From positions 1-35,447 of IMG/VR virus record IMGVR_UViG_3300003324_000812: a DNA stretch of 35,447 nt; one strand, given 5' to 3'. The notes beneath the pieces were generated by a model. That model saw only the letters and a list, made by a program, of their open reading frames with translations. It was not told the DNA's origin and did not search any database. The position numbers and the translations under genes are program-made. Source of the DNA: a virus. The stretch's first letter is position 1; each line of letters begins with the position of its first letter. Positions 5,959-11,448 of the stretch are shown piece after piece.

Positions 5959-6192
5959 TTATTTTTTCTGATTATCTTTATTGTGAGCATTAATTGCAAT
6001 CATCACCACAACTAGGATTAAAGTTTCTAATCCAGATGAAGACATCATTAAATGGTGAAATTCTGGTGAATCTACATTTCCACTTTGAATAGCCGAGGCA
6101 ACTTGCCCTAAAAAAGTCATACCAGATAAAATAGAAGGAGCGAGTAATGAGATAACAGGGTTAGAACCAAATAACTTTTTTAGAAAGTCCAT
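5959..6192 (-). CDS. Candidate holin
   Basis: 77 aa. Residues 10-33 (SNPVISLLAPSILSGMTFLGQVAS) are moderately hydrophobic and residues about 53-69 (GLETLILVVVMIAINA) form a clear membrane span; the tail NKDNQKK is positively charged, as in holins. It lies directly downstream of the endolysin gene (15 bases) on the same strand. It would form the membrane lesions that release the endolysin. No holin family motif is recognised, so the call rests on size, topology and neighbour. Confidence 0.65.
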   Translation of the reverse strand: MDFLKKLFGSNPVISLLAPSILSGMTFLGQVASAIQSGNVDSPEFHHLMMSSSGLETLILVVVMIAINAHNKDNQKK

Positions 6193-6206
6193 GACGGCAT
6201 CCTCCG

Positions 6207-6620
6207 TTAATAGACCATAAGTTCATAATGACATAAATCGCGAAAGTTTTCATCTTTAACCTCCCAATTTCTGTTCCAATCTCCTCCCCATCTTAAAGAG
6301 TGCGTTACCTTTCCTTCATCTTTTAATCTCTGCGCAGTTCCCATGACAAACCCTGCGAAGTAATGAAATCTTTGAGTATCACTAAAATCTAAAGGACAAG
6401 GAGCAATATCAACAGCATTTGAAGGTGTTGCATTATGCTTTCCATTAGGCCATTTAAGCTTTGTCTTTCCTTCTTCAAAATCTTTATCTTGCTCAACTTG
6501 ATTTCGATGCCCTTCTAAAACAGTGCAATCAAATGTTTTAATAACTTCAAAAAAAATAACCTGTAAATCATTATGACAAGTAGAAAGTTTAGAAAAAGAA
6601 CTCGGGCTGAACATCGGCAT
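6207..6620 (-). CDS. Endolysin, M15-type peptidase (L-Ala-D-Glu / D-Ala type)
   Basis: 137 aa from ATG 6620, which has an AAGGA site 8 bases upstream; this equals the size of T5-type endolysins. Zinc ligands follow the M15 order: H62 in KHNATPSNAVDIAP, D71, and H131 in CHYEL. The WGGDW block (111-115) corresponds to the conserved (F/W)-G-x-D-W of phage M15 lysins. It cleaves peptidoglycan stem peptides. No signal peptide is seen, so it depends on the holin for export. The N-terminus (SKLSTCHNDLQ...VLEGHR) is the usual M15C lead-in. Confidence 0.88.
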   Translation of the reverse strand: MPMFSPSSFSKLSTCHNDLQVIFFEVIKTFDCTVLEGHRNQVEQDKDFEEGKTKLKWPNGKHNATPSNAVDIAPCPLDFSDTQRFHYFAGFVMGTAQRLKDEGKVTHSLRWGGDWNRNWEVKDENFRDLCHYELMVY

Positions 6621-6753
6621 TATCTTCATCCTTGCTAAATTTTGATGAAAAAATTGTATCACAAGGATTAAAACATCGCGTACAAGTGTAATAACCGCCA
6701 TTTTCTGTACAGAAAAAATCGATAATATGTTTACAACAACGACTGATAATCAT
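6589..6753 (-). CDS. 54-aa cysteine-rich (zinc ribbon-like) protein
   Basis: A frame from ATG 6753 encodes MIISRCCKHIIDFFC... with CxxC and further cysteines (C6, C7, C15, C24, C27, C31) around YYTCTRCFNPC, then an acidic tail. It overlaps the endolysin start by 32 bases in another frame. The cysteine spacing looks selected, like the small ribbons elsewhere in this genome. The ribosome site is weak and the gene starts only 14 bases past a terminator, so expression from its own promoter is unclear. Confidence 0.55.
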   Translation of the reverse strand: MIISRCCKHIIDFFCTENGGYYTCTRCFNPCDTIFSSKFSKDEDNADVQPEFFF

Positions 6754-6766
6754 CCATGATTATTCC

Positions 6767-6795
6767 AAAAAAAAGCCCCGCAGGTACGGGGCATT
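6767..6795 (-). terminator. Rho-independent terminator of the replication block
   Basis: GCCCCG (6775-6780) and CGGGGC (6787-6792) pair around a six-base loop; on the minus strand the stem is followed by eight T. It ends leftward transcription coming from the VRR-NUC gene and separates the replication genes from the lysis/packaging genes. Confidence 0.9.
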
Positions 6796-6894
6796 TAAAA
6801 CCAAAACAAATAAAAGGAAACTCAATCAAAACGAGGAGTGGTATGTCCAAAGGAAGCATAACACTCTCATAAATTACCAAATAAATGATTAAAG

Positions 6895-7275
6895 TCAAGC
6901 AGCCTTTGGCATAAATGCTAGATATTCGAGCACTATTCGCTTAGCCTCTTCAAATCCATAAGCCACTTTTGCGTAATACCCTTTTGCATTTAAATAATCC
7001 AGCCAGTCTTGTTGTTGAGAAGATACTTTTCCTCCACTTTCCCTTTTAAGCTCAATATAAAGCCCGTGGTAAGGTCCTGAGGGTAAAGGCACCTCTATAT
7101 CAGGGTAACCCGCAGAGACGCCCATACGCTTAAATTTGACGGCTTCCCAATAATTTCTCTTTCCTCCATTGGCAGAGGCATTAAATCTAATTCCCATCTT
7201 TCCTAGCCAAACAGCTAGTTTGATCTGATCGGTTTCCTCGGTCGGCGCCGGGAGAGATCTTAACTTCCGTGTCAT
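6895..7275 (-). CDS. VRR-NUC domain nuclease
   Basis: 126 aa from ATG 7275, which has GGAG six bases upstream; an ATG at 7287 lacks this. The sequence fits a stand-alone phage VRR-NUC (PD-(D/E)xK fold): PTEETDQIKLAVWL, then the GG-x-R loop ANGGKRN, MGVSAGYPDIEVPLP (catalytic Asp), YIELKRESGGKVSSQQQDWLD (E-x-K), and an AYGFEEAKRIVLEYL helix. These enzymes act on structured or branched DNA. It is last in the replication transcript, before the terminator. About 90 bases of its start overlap another possible gene (7187-7366). Confidence 0.9.
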   Translation of the reverse strand: MTRKLRSLPAPTEETDQIKLAVWLGKMGIRFNASANGGKRNYWEAVKFKRMGVSAGYPDIEVPLPSGPYHGLYIELKRESGGKVSSQQQDWLDYLNAKGYYAKVAYGFEEAKRIVLEYLAFMPKAA

Positions 7276-7366
7276 TTCTCGCTCCATATAGCTTTTTCAA
7301 ACTATCCAAATATTGATTTTTGTACCGCTTGCTCTTTTTTGCCCAAGGTAGGTTATTTTGTTCCAT
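7187..7366 (-). CDS. Small protein overlapping VRR-NUC, 59 aa
   Basis: ATG 7366 has a good ribosome site (AAGGACG). The first 27 residues (MEQNNLPWAKKSKRYKNQY...) look like genuine basic coding sequence. The rest lies out of frame over the start of VRR-NUC and has no visible pattern. Either it is a short real protein with an overlapping tail, or its frame was truncated by a past frameshift. It does not join VRR-NUC in frame. Confidence 0.45.
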   Translation of the reverse strand: MEQNNLPWAKKSKRYKNQYLDSLKKLYGARNDTEVKISPGADRGNRSDQTSCLARKDGN

Positions 7367-7377
7367 GTAGAACGTCC

Positions 7378-7659
7378 TTATTCTATGCAACAACAAAAAG
7401 GTGGCACATAACCACATTTTGCGCAAATATTAATTTGTTGATTTTTTTTACTTGGTATAGGCCTTAACCCAAGTTCTTTGTAAACCAATTCAAAGCAATC
7501 CAATGCTTTATCTAAAGCATCTTTGTTGTTCTTAACCACTTCGCGAATGTATTGATTTAACCAAATAGAATCATCTCCCCCATGATGAGTTGAGATGTGC
7601 TCGATTAACTCTTTTATCCGCCCAGCTTTATCTTTCCATGATACCGTGATTCTCGTCAT
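7378..7659 (-). CDS. Hypothetical protein with C-terminal zinc cluster, 93 aa
   Basis: A helical N-terminal region (KDKAGRIKELIEHISTHHGG, then WLNQYIREVVKNNKDALDKAL) leads to a C-terminal metal-binding cluster ICAKCGYVPPFCCCIE (C77, C80, C88-C90). I do not recognise the family. Being the first gene to the left of the iteron region, it could take part in replication initiation. Its promoter must lie in 7660-7930, since a terminator at 7930-7957 closes the helicase transcript. Confidence 0.7.
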   Translation of the reverse strand: MTRITVSWKDKAGRIKELIEHISTHHGGDDSIWLNQYIREVVKNNKDALDKALDCFELVYKELGLRPIPSKKNQQINICAKCGYVPPFCCCIE

Positions 7660-7676
7660 AGGGCGCGCACCCGTAA

Positions 7677-7992
7677 AAAGGTTAACTTATAATAATATAT
7701 ATATATATATCATATACTTATATATATTTTAAGGGTTAAGAAAAGGTTAAGTTTTAGGTTAAGATTGGTTAAGTTTTTAAAAGGAGGTTAACTTCGACTT
7801 AACCTCATCTTAACCACCTTGGTTAAGTCGTAAGAATGTGTCAACCACGCGGGTTCCAAGGCGTTTTTTTGACAAACTTAACCTCTTTCCAAGAGCGCCA
7901 CCCTACTTAACCATGTAAAAAAATAACGCAAAAAACAACCTTATTTGGTTGTTTTTTGGTCTTAAAAAAAGGGAAAGAGGTTAAGAGTTAAG
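7677..7992. other. Putative iteron-type replication origin
   Basis: Twelve exact GGTTAA hexamers (either strand) lie between 7680 and 7984, most as GGTTAAG: plus-strand copies start at 7680, 7734, 7745, 7757, 7767, 7786, 7821 and 7979; minus-strand copies end at 7804, 7815, 7883 and 7912. The copies at 7734-7773 are spaced 10-12 bases, one helical turn. The arms CGACTTAACC/GGTTAAGTCG (7795-7804, 7821-7830) form an inverted repeat. A run of almost pure A/T (7684-7732) flanks the array and would melt easily. The region sits between replication genes, as expected for an origin. Confidence 0.8.
7930..7957. terminator. Bidirectional terminator hairpin behind the helicase gene
   Basis: An 11-bp perfect stem (7930-7940 with 7947-7957) has a TTATTT loop; its A-rich and T-rich arms give GGTTGTTTTTT on both strands. 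It follows the helicase stop by about 40 bases and would end primase-helicase transcription inside the origin region. Confidence 0.75.
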
Positions 7993-7996
7993 TTTT

Positions 7997-8989
7997 TTAC
8001 TCTTTGAGCATGCCATTTCTTCGAGCAATTTTAGCAATTTTGGACACATATGATTCAGAAATACTTAACTCGCGAGCGATGTTAACTTGCCTCATCCCAT
8101 TATTAAGCATTTCAGATATTTTAATAAGATTGGTACTTTCCATGGATTGGAAAACCCATCCTCGGTCAGTTAAGGAAACTTCAAATGGCAATGCATCTTT
8201 ACCACTAAAGCCTCTCTTCTTTTGATATTCAATTTTAAAAGTTTTATTGGCTGACATTTCAGATTCTAATTGGTCGCCTGTAATGTCTTGAAGGGAAATG
8301 GCTGTATTAACTATGTCCAACATCCTTGAGGTACCACGATAACCTTTTTTATCTTTACCTGCATGGTGGACAACAATAATGGTTAACCCTTTAGATCTTA
8401 AATCAATTAACCAATCTTGGATTAATTTCCATTGTTCAGAATTATTTTCATCGATGGCGGATAAAGTGGATAAATTATCTAATACCAAAACTTCGATTCC
8501 TAATTCTTTAATCTTATAATTGTAAAAAGATTGACCCTCAGGAGAACATATCTTTGGTAGTTTATAAGGAAGAACGGCCTCTGGATTAAAAAGATGGAAA
8601 TTTTCTTTGAAGAATAATTCACCCTGCTGCTTAACGATATCGGTGTATCTAAAATAAACTTCCTTGTATGACATTTCACCATCGATGTATAAAACTTTCC
8701 TTGGTTTTGGGCATTGGTATTTTAGGAATTTACCGCCTCCGGCAATGGCATAGGCAATATTTAAGGTAAATAATGTTTTACCTACGCCTGTTGCTGCATA
8801 AATAAAAGAAACCCCCTGAACCGGCAACCAAGGGGACATAACCATTTCGGTAGGAGCAAGTTTGACAGCCATGATTTTTTCGTGAACCAAAGGATTAATC
8901 TTGGTCCATTCTTCCTCACTTTTAAAATTAACTACGTTATCTTTTTCTACTTCTGGTTTAGCATTAGAAAATTTATCTTTTATGTTCAT
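7997..8989 (-). CDS. RepA-like hexameric replicative helicase with C-terminal HTH
   Basis: 330 aa from ATG 8989 (AAGGATG site; ATGA overlap with the primase stop). It is a RecA-fold helicase of the RSF1010 RepA / AAA_25 type: Walker A AATGVGKT (65-72), an acidic YIDGEM strand (101-106), Walker B VLVLDNLS (167-174), a VVHHAGK sensor (206-212) and YRGTSR (217-222) with a likely arginine finger. RSF1010 RepA is about 280 aa; the extra residues 288-330 (KISEMLNNGMRQVNIARELSISESYVSKIAKIARR) form an HTH. The neighbouring iterons suggest this HTH reads GGTTAAG (inference). It unwinds DNA for the primase encoded just upstream. Confidence 0.88.
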   Translation of the reverse strand: MNIKDKFSNAKPEVEKDNVVNFKSEEEWTKINPLVHEKIMAVKLAPTEMVMSPWLPVQGVSFIYAATGVGKTLFTLNIAYAIAGGGKFLKYQCPKPRKVLYIDGEMSYKEVYFRYTDIVKQQGELFFKENFHLFNPEAVLPYKLPKICSPEGQSFYNYKIKELGIEVLVLDNLSTLSAIDENNSEQWKLIQDWLIDLRSKGLTIIVVHHAGKDKKGYRGTSRMLDIVNTAISLQDITGDQLESEMSANKTFKIEYQKKRGFSGKDALPFEVSLTDRGWVFQSMESTNLIKISEMLNNGMRQVNIARELSISESYVSKIAKIARRNGMLKE

Positions 8990-9882
8990 ATTACATCCTT
9001 GTAAAGTTCGTTGGTGACATATTCCAAACCATAAGTACATAAAACATCATTCCAATCACCTGGTATTGGAGGTACTTTTAAGGTAGCTGAAATTAAAGAA
9101 GCGGTTTTTTTTGCTGAAATTAAACCAATATTATGTGAAAGATGAGCATCATTATCCGCACAAATAACCATTCTTATTTTTGGATAGCTTTTTCTAAATT
9201 GATAAGCAACAGTTTCTATATTTGAAGCCATCAATGCACAAATGACATGCTTGCCAACAGCTTCATAAATAGAGCAGCCAGTGGCCCACCCTTCGCAAAT
9301 CCATAAAATATCTTTTTCTGGATCTATATTTTCTCCTAAAAAAATAAATCCTCCTTTTATTGGAAGATGAGATTTAAATTTTTTAGTATGATAAAAATTA
9401 GATTTAATATATTGGATTGAAATAAGATCGCCGGAAATTGAATGAATCGGTAAAAGAATATAAGACCGTAATTGATATCCATAATAAGGCACAATTCTTT
9501 TTTTAATGATATATGGATGGTCCAAAGAAGCTTCTTTACACTTTGGATGAGAAAATATTGCTTTTGCTTTTAATAAGGCTCTTGTAGTTTTTATAGATTT
9601 TTGTTTAGCTTTCGCTTGATCACAAGATCGTAATGATTCCATCCTGGTTGATCTTTCATTTTGAGATAGACTTCTCCATGGTTTTTCCCACCATGTTACA
9701 TTTACATCAGTACGCCAATTTCCAAAAGAAGCGCCGCCAGGATGGAGATAAAGCCAGATATTTTTTCCACGTTTAGATTGTTCTTTAAGCCTTTGTACAT
9801 CTTTGGATGACCAATCTATTTGACCATCAAAATAGATGCCTGCCATTTCCATTTGATGAATAAGCTCATATTGAAAGCTCAT
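8986..9882 (-). CDS. TOPRIM-domain primase
   Basis: 298 aa. The C-terminal TOPRIM domain shows WICEGWATG (catalytic E197), then a strand ending ICADND (D243, D245) and a DWNDVL tail. The N-terminal half (WLYLHPGGASFGNWRTD, HPYIIKKRIV, ILLPIHSISGDLISIQYI) matches phage and plasmid primases of the Toprim_3 group. It lacks a helicase domain; that function is supplied by the gene coupled through ATGA at 8986-8989. It would lay RNA primers at the origin. A good ribosome site (AAAAGGAATAG) precedes the ATG. Confidence 0.87.
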   Translation of the reverse strand: MSFQYELIHQMEMAGIYFDGQIDWSSKDVQRLKEQSKRGKNIWLYLHPGGASFGNWRTDVNVTWWEKPWRSLSQNERSTRMESLRSCDQAKAKQKSIKTTRALLKAKAIFSHPKCKEASLDHPYIIKKRIVPYYGYQLRSYILLPIHSISGDLISIQYIKSNFYHTKKFKSHLPIKGGFIFLGENIDPEKDILWICEGWATGCSIYEAVGKHVICALMASNIETVAYQFRKSYPKIRMVICADNDAHLSHNIGLISAKKTASLISATLKVPPIPGDWNDVLCTYGLEYVTNELYKDVI

Positions 9883-9980
9883 TTTCTATTCCTTTTATCA
9901 ATTATTAATTAGGGTTGTTCCCAACAACACTAGATGTGTACCTAGCTAGATAATTGAATAAAAGAAAATAGAATTAAACT

Positions 9981-10088
9981 AAGCCGAGACAGGCATTTTT
10001 TAATATCGCGACTTATGGATAAGTCTTTGCAAAATAGATCAACTGGGATCTTGCTTGTGCGAGTATTTTTAGATGCCTGTTTAAGCCG
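9981..10088. repeat. 96-bp inverted-repeat-bounded element with AAGCCG flanking repeats
   Basis: AGACAGGCAT (9987-9996) pairs with ATGCCTGTTT (10073-10082), ten pairs with one G-T wobble. Directly outside both arms lies AAGCCG (9981-9986, 10083-10088). Internal hairpins are GACTTAT/ATAAGTC (10010-10025), AGATC/GATCT (10036-10051) and a short TTGC/GCGA (10051-10062). Inverted ends with flanking direct repeats look like a miniature transposon footprint; alternatively it is a folded RNA. Confidence 0.5.
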
Positions 10089-10145
10089 GGTAGTTGCAAT
10101 GAATGTAATAAGATTAAACATAATGGTCCTTTTTGTACTTTAATC

Positions 10146-10203
10146 CTTCCCTGGAAAAAGCTATACTGTAACTCTTCTAGGGAAGTTCTTTGTCTGAGAA
10201 CTT
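10146..10203. other. Two overlapping hairpins, possibly alternative
   Basis: CTTCCCTGGAA (10146-10156) pairs with TTCTAGGGAAG (10175-10185), eleven pairs with one wobble. AAGTTCT (10183-10189) pairs with AGAACTT (10197-10203). They share 10183-10185, so full formation of one opens the end of the other. No T-run follows, so these are not simple terminators. Confidence 0.5.
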
Positions 10204-10214
10204 AATCCAAATAA

Positions 10215-10241
10215 TTGTGCGTTGTTACTAGCAACGCACAA
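10215..10241. repeat. 10-bp perfect inverted repeat
   Basis: TTGTGCGTTG (10215-10224) and CAACGCACAA (10232-10241) pair perfectly around TTACTAG. It lacks a T-run, so operator, cruciform or RNA hairpin are the options. It lies about 50 bases upstream of the early promoter. Confidence 0.6.
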
Positions 10242-10286
10242 ATCATCTTAATCCATAGATAACTAACATAATACTTATCAAACTTT

Positions 10287-10314
10287 TTTACAATTTTCTT
10301 TAAAATACCATAAT
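10287..10314 (+). promoter_or_regulatory. Early rightward promoter candidate
   Basis: TTTACA (10287-10292) and CATAAT (10309-10314) are 16 bases apart, each one mismatch from the sigma-70 consensus. The -10 lies inside the operator half-sites, 50 bases upstream of the first RHH gene. Confidence 0.55.
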
Positions 10315-10335
10315 ACAATGGTATTATAATACCAT
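10305..10335. promoter_or_regulatory. Triple half-site operator ATACCAT/ATGGTAT
   Basis: ATACCAT (10305-10311), ATGGTAT (10318-10324) and ATACCAT (10329-10335) alternate in orientation with gaps of 6 and 4 bases. The array covers the -10 of the promoter and ends 30 bases before an RHH gene, which fits autoregulation by an Arc/CopG-like protein that binds as paired dimers. Confidence 0.65.
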
Positions 10336-10364
10336 ATGCTAAATAATTTTAAAAGGGAGGCAAA

Positions 10365-10529
10365 ATGAACAATGAACTTAAGACATTTAATATCAGATTA
10401 CCCAAGGAAATATGGGCCGTTTTGAAGAAACAATCTATTCTTCAAGAAAAATCCATGAACCAAATTATCGTTTCTTGTGTTGAAAAAAAATATAAAAAAG
10501 ATAAAGAAAAAATGCTTGACTCAGAATGA
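10365..10529 (+). CDS. Arc/CopG-type ribbon-helix-helix regulator, 54 aa
   Basis: The size and plan are those of Arc-like repressors: a short beta strand LKTFNIRLP (5-13), a first helix EIWAVLKKQSIL, a turn, and a second helix KSMNQIIVSCVEKKY, then a basic tail. The strand residues would insert into the DNA major groove as a two-stranded sheet. A strong GGGAGG ribosome site precedes ATG 10365. It follows the triple operator, so it is probably the autoregulated repressor of the early operon. P22 likewise uses RHH proteins (Arc, Mnt), but no orthology is claimed. Confidence 0.8.
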   Translation: MNNELKTFNIRLPKEIWAVLKKQSILQEKSMNQIIVSCVEKKYKKDKEKMLDSE

Positions 10530-10606
10530 TATATTGGTACTATAGCATTTATATAAGTTATATAAATAATTGTAATAAACCTAAACCAACCTAAAAAGGA
10601 GATTGT

Positions 10607-10777
10607 ATGGCTAAAGAGAAAGATACAAAGAACATAAATATAGAAGTAGGAATAGAATGCTGGAGGAAACTAAAAATGTTGTCTATAAGTAAAGATACTA
10701 CATTGCAAGAAGTAGTAAGAGAGTTGTTAGAAAAGACTTTATCAAAAAAGGTAATAGAATTGCCTGAGGTAAGTTAA
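10607..10777 (+). CDS. Second ribbon-helix-helix protein, 56 aa
   Basis: The pattern NINIEVGIECWRKLKML, then SKDTTLQEVVRELLEKTL is a classical RHH: strand 8-14, first helix 16-25, and second helix 31-46 with the T-L-Q-E-(V/L)-V motif. A strong AAAAAGGAG ribosome site lies before ATG 10607. The 77-base gap from the first RHH gene is AT-rich and holds the repeat TTATATAA-G-TTATATAA, which could be its own operator or a second promoter. Two different RHH genes in tandem suggest cross-regulation. An antitoxin role is possible, but no toxin is adjacent. Confidence 0.75.
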   Translation: MAKEKDTKNINIEVGIECWRKLKMLSISKDTTLQEVVRELLEKTLSKKVIELPEVS

Positions 10778-10788
10778 GAAATTTGGGC

Positions 10789-10818
10789 TCTAGTGAAAGG
10801 CTGCAACCTCTCACTAGA
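10789..10818 (+). other. Hairpin ahead of the small zinc gene
   Basis: TCTAGTGA (10789-10796) and TCACTAGA (10811-10818) pair perfectly, with an inner AGG/CCT and loop CTGCAA. No T-run follows. It covers a possible GTG start at 10793 and lies 38 bases before the ATG at 10856, so it may be a leader structure or RNA-processing site. Confidence 0.55.
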
Positions 10819-10855
10819 TAATACAAGAAAAATTCCAGAGGTAGGAAAAGATCAT

Positions 10856-11044
10856 ATGTACTTGAAGAGTATAGAGTATCTTGTTACAGAAAAACAAGAC
10901 CATAAAGAAAATTTAGTTTATTGTAATGATTCATCTAATTTAAAATGGAATTTCGAATTAGAAAGATTTAAAAAAGATCAAGTGTTTTGCCCGATGTGTG
11001 AAATTTGGCACATTAATAATACTTTATGTCAAAGGAATGACTAA
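10856..11044 (+). CDS. Small Cys/His protein, 62 aa
   Basis: I chose ATG 10856 because GGAAAAG lies upstream and the earlier GTG (10793) falls inside a hairpin; the longer form would be 83 aa. The C-terminus has VFCPMCEIWHINNTLC, a C-x2-C-x3-H-x5-C arrangement that can bind zinc, with another Cys in LVYCNDS upstream. It ends one base before the next ATG. Function unknown. It is part of the early rightward operon. Confidence 0.6.
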   Translation: MYLKSIEYLVTEKQDHKENLVYCNDSSNLKWNFELERFKKDQVFCPMCEIWHINNTLCQRND

Positions 11045-11045
11045 T

Positions 11046-11438
11046 ATGTATTACAATTTAAATCCAGTTTTTAAGACCAAGAAAATTCTTAACTTTGTTA
11101 AAAGTTTAATCTCAGATTATGACTATCAATCCATTAATGATCTGTCTCATGCGGACAAATGTGAGCTTGCAGGTCTTTTAGTTGAAGCTTCAGGTGACAA
11201 TGAGGCTTTGATCGAGAATGCAGATTCCATTAACAAGATAATTAAACATTCATTGGTAAGTTGTATCGCTGATGATATGGATAACATGTTCGATATCAAA
11301 TCAATTATTGTCGATTATTATCACGCCGTTATGGATGATTTAATTAATTATTGTCTTGCAGAAATGGATGAAGAAATCGCAGACCATCGATTTATACAAC
11401 AAGAAGATGGCGTATATCACAACTATTATAAAATATAA
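11046..11438 (+). CDS. Hypothetical early protein, 130 aa
   Basis: The start at 11046 (MYYNLNPVFKT...) has AAAGGA ten bases upstream and directly follows the previous stop; a longer frame from 10998 would overlap that gene. The protein is acidic and mainly helical, with a conserved-looking segment HADKCELAGLLVEASGDNEAL and the ending DHRFIQQEDGVYHNYYKI. No known domain is recognised. It precedes the annealing ATPase by ten bases and is probably co-expressed with it. Confidence 0.7.
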   Translation: MYYNLNPVFKTKKILNFVKSLISDYDYQSINDLSHADKCELAGLLVEASGDNEALIENADSINKIIKHSLVSCIADDMDNMFDIKSIIVDYYHAVMDDLINYCLAEMDEEIADHRFIQQEDGVYHNYYKI

Positions 11439-11448
11439 GAGGTAATTT

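Larger units (their letters stand above)
9883..10364. promoter_or_regulatory. Divergent control region between replication and early operons
   Basis: 482 bases without a gene separate the leftward primase and rightward RHH transcripts. It contains a small hairpin GTTGTT-CCC-AACAAC (9914-9928), an inverted-repeat-bounded element (9981-10088), three further hairpins (10146-10241) with three TTAATCC direct repeats (10140, 10202, 10248), and an operator-promoter (10287-10335). The density of inverted repeats fits transcription control or a second replication signal. Confidence 0.7.

Noticed and set aside
7838-7874. TTGACA boxes inside the origin region
   Set aside because: Present on both strands, but no matching -10 lies at 16-18 bases, so no promoter is called.
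7677-7992. CRISPR array
   Set aside because: The repeats are only six to seven bases, occur in both orientations and lack regular spacers; iterons fit better.
10793-10855. GTG start for the small Cys/His protein
   Set aside because: It lies within a perfect hairpin and has no ribosome site; ATG 10856 does.
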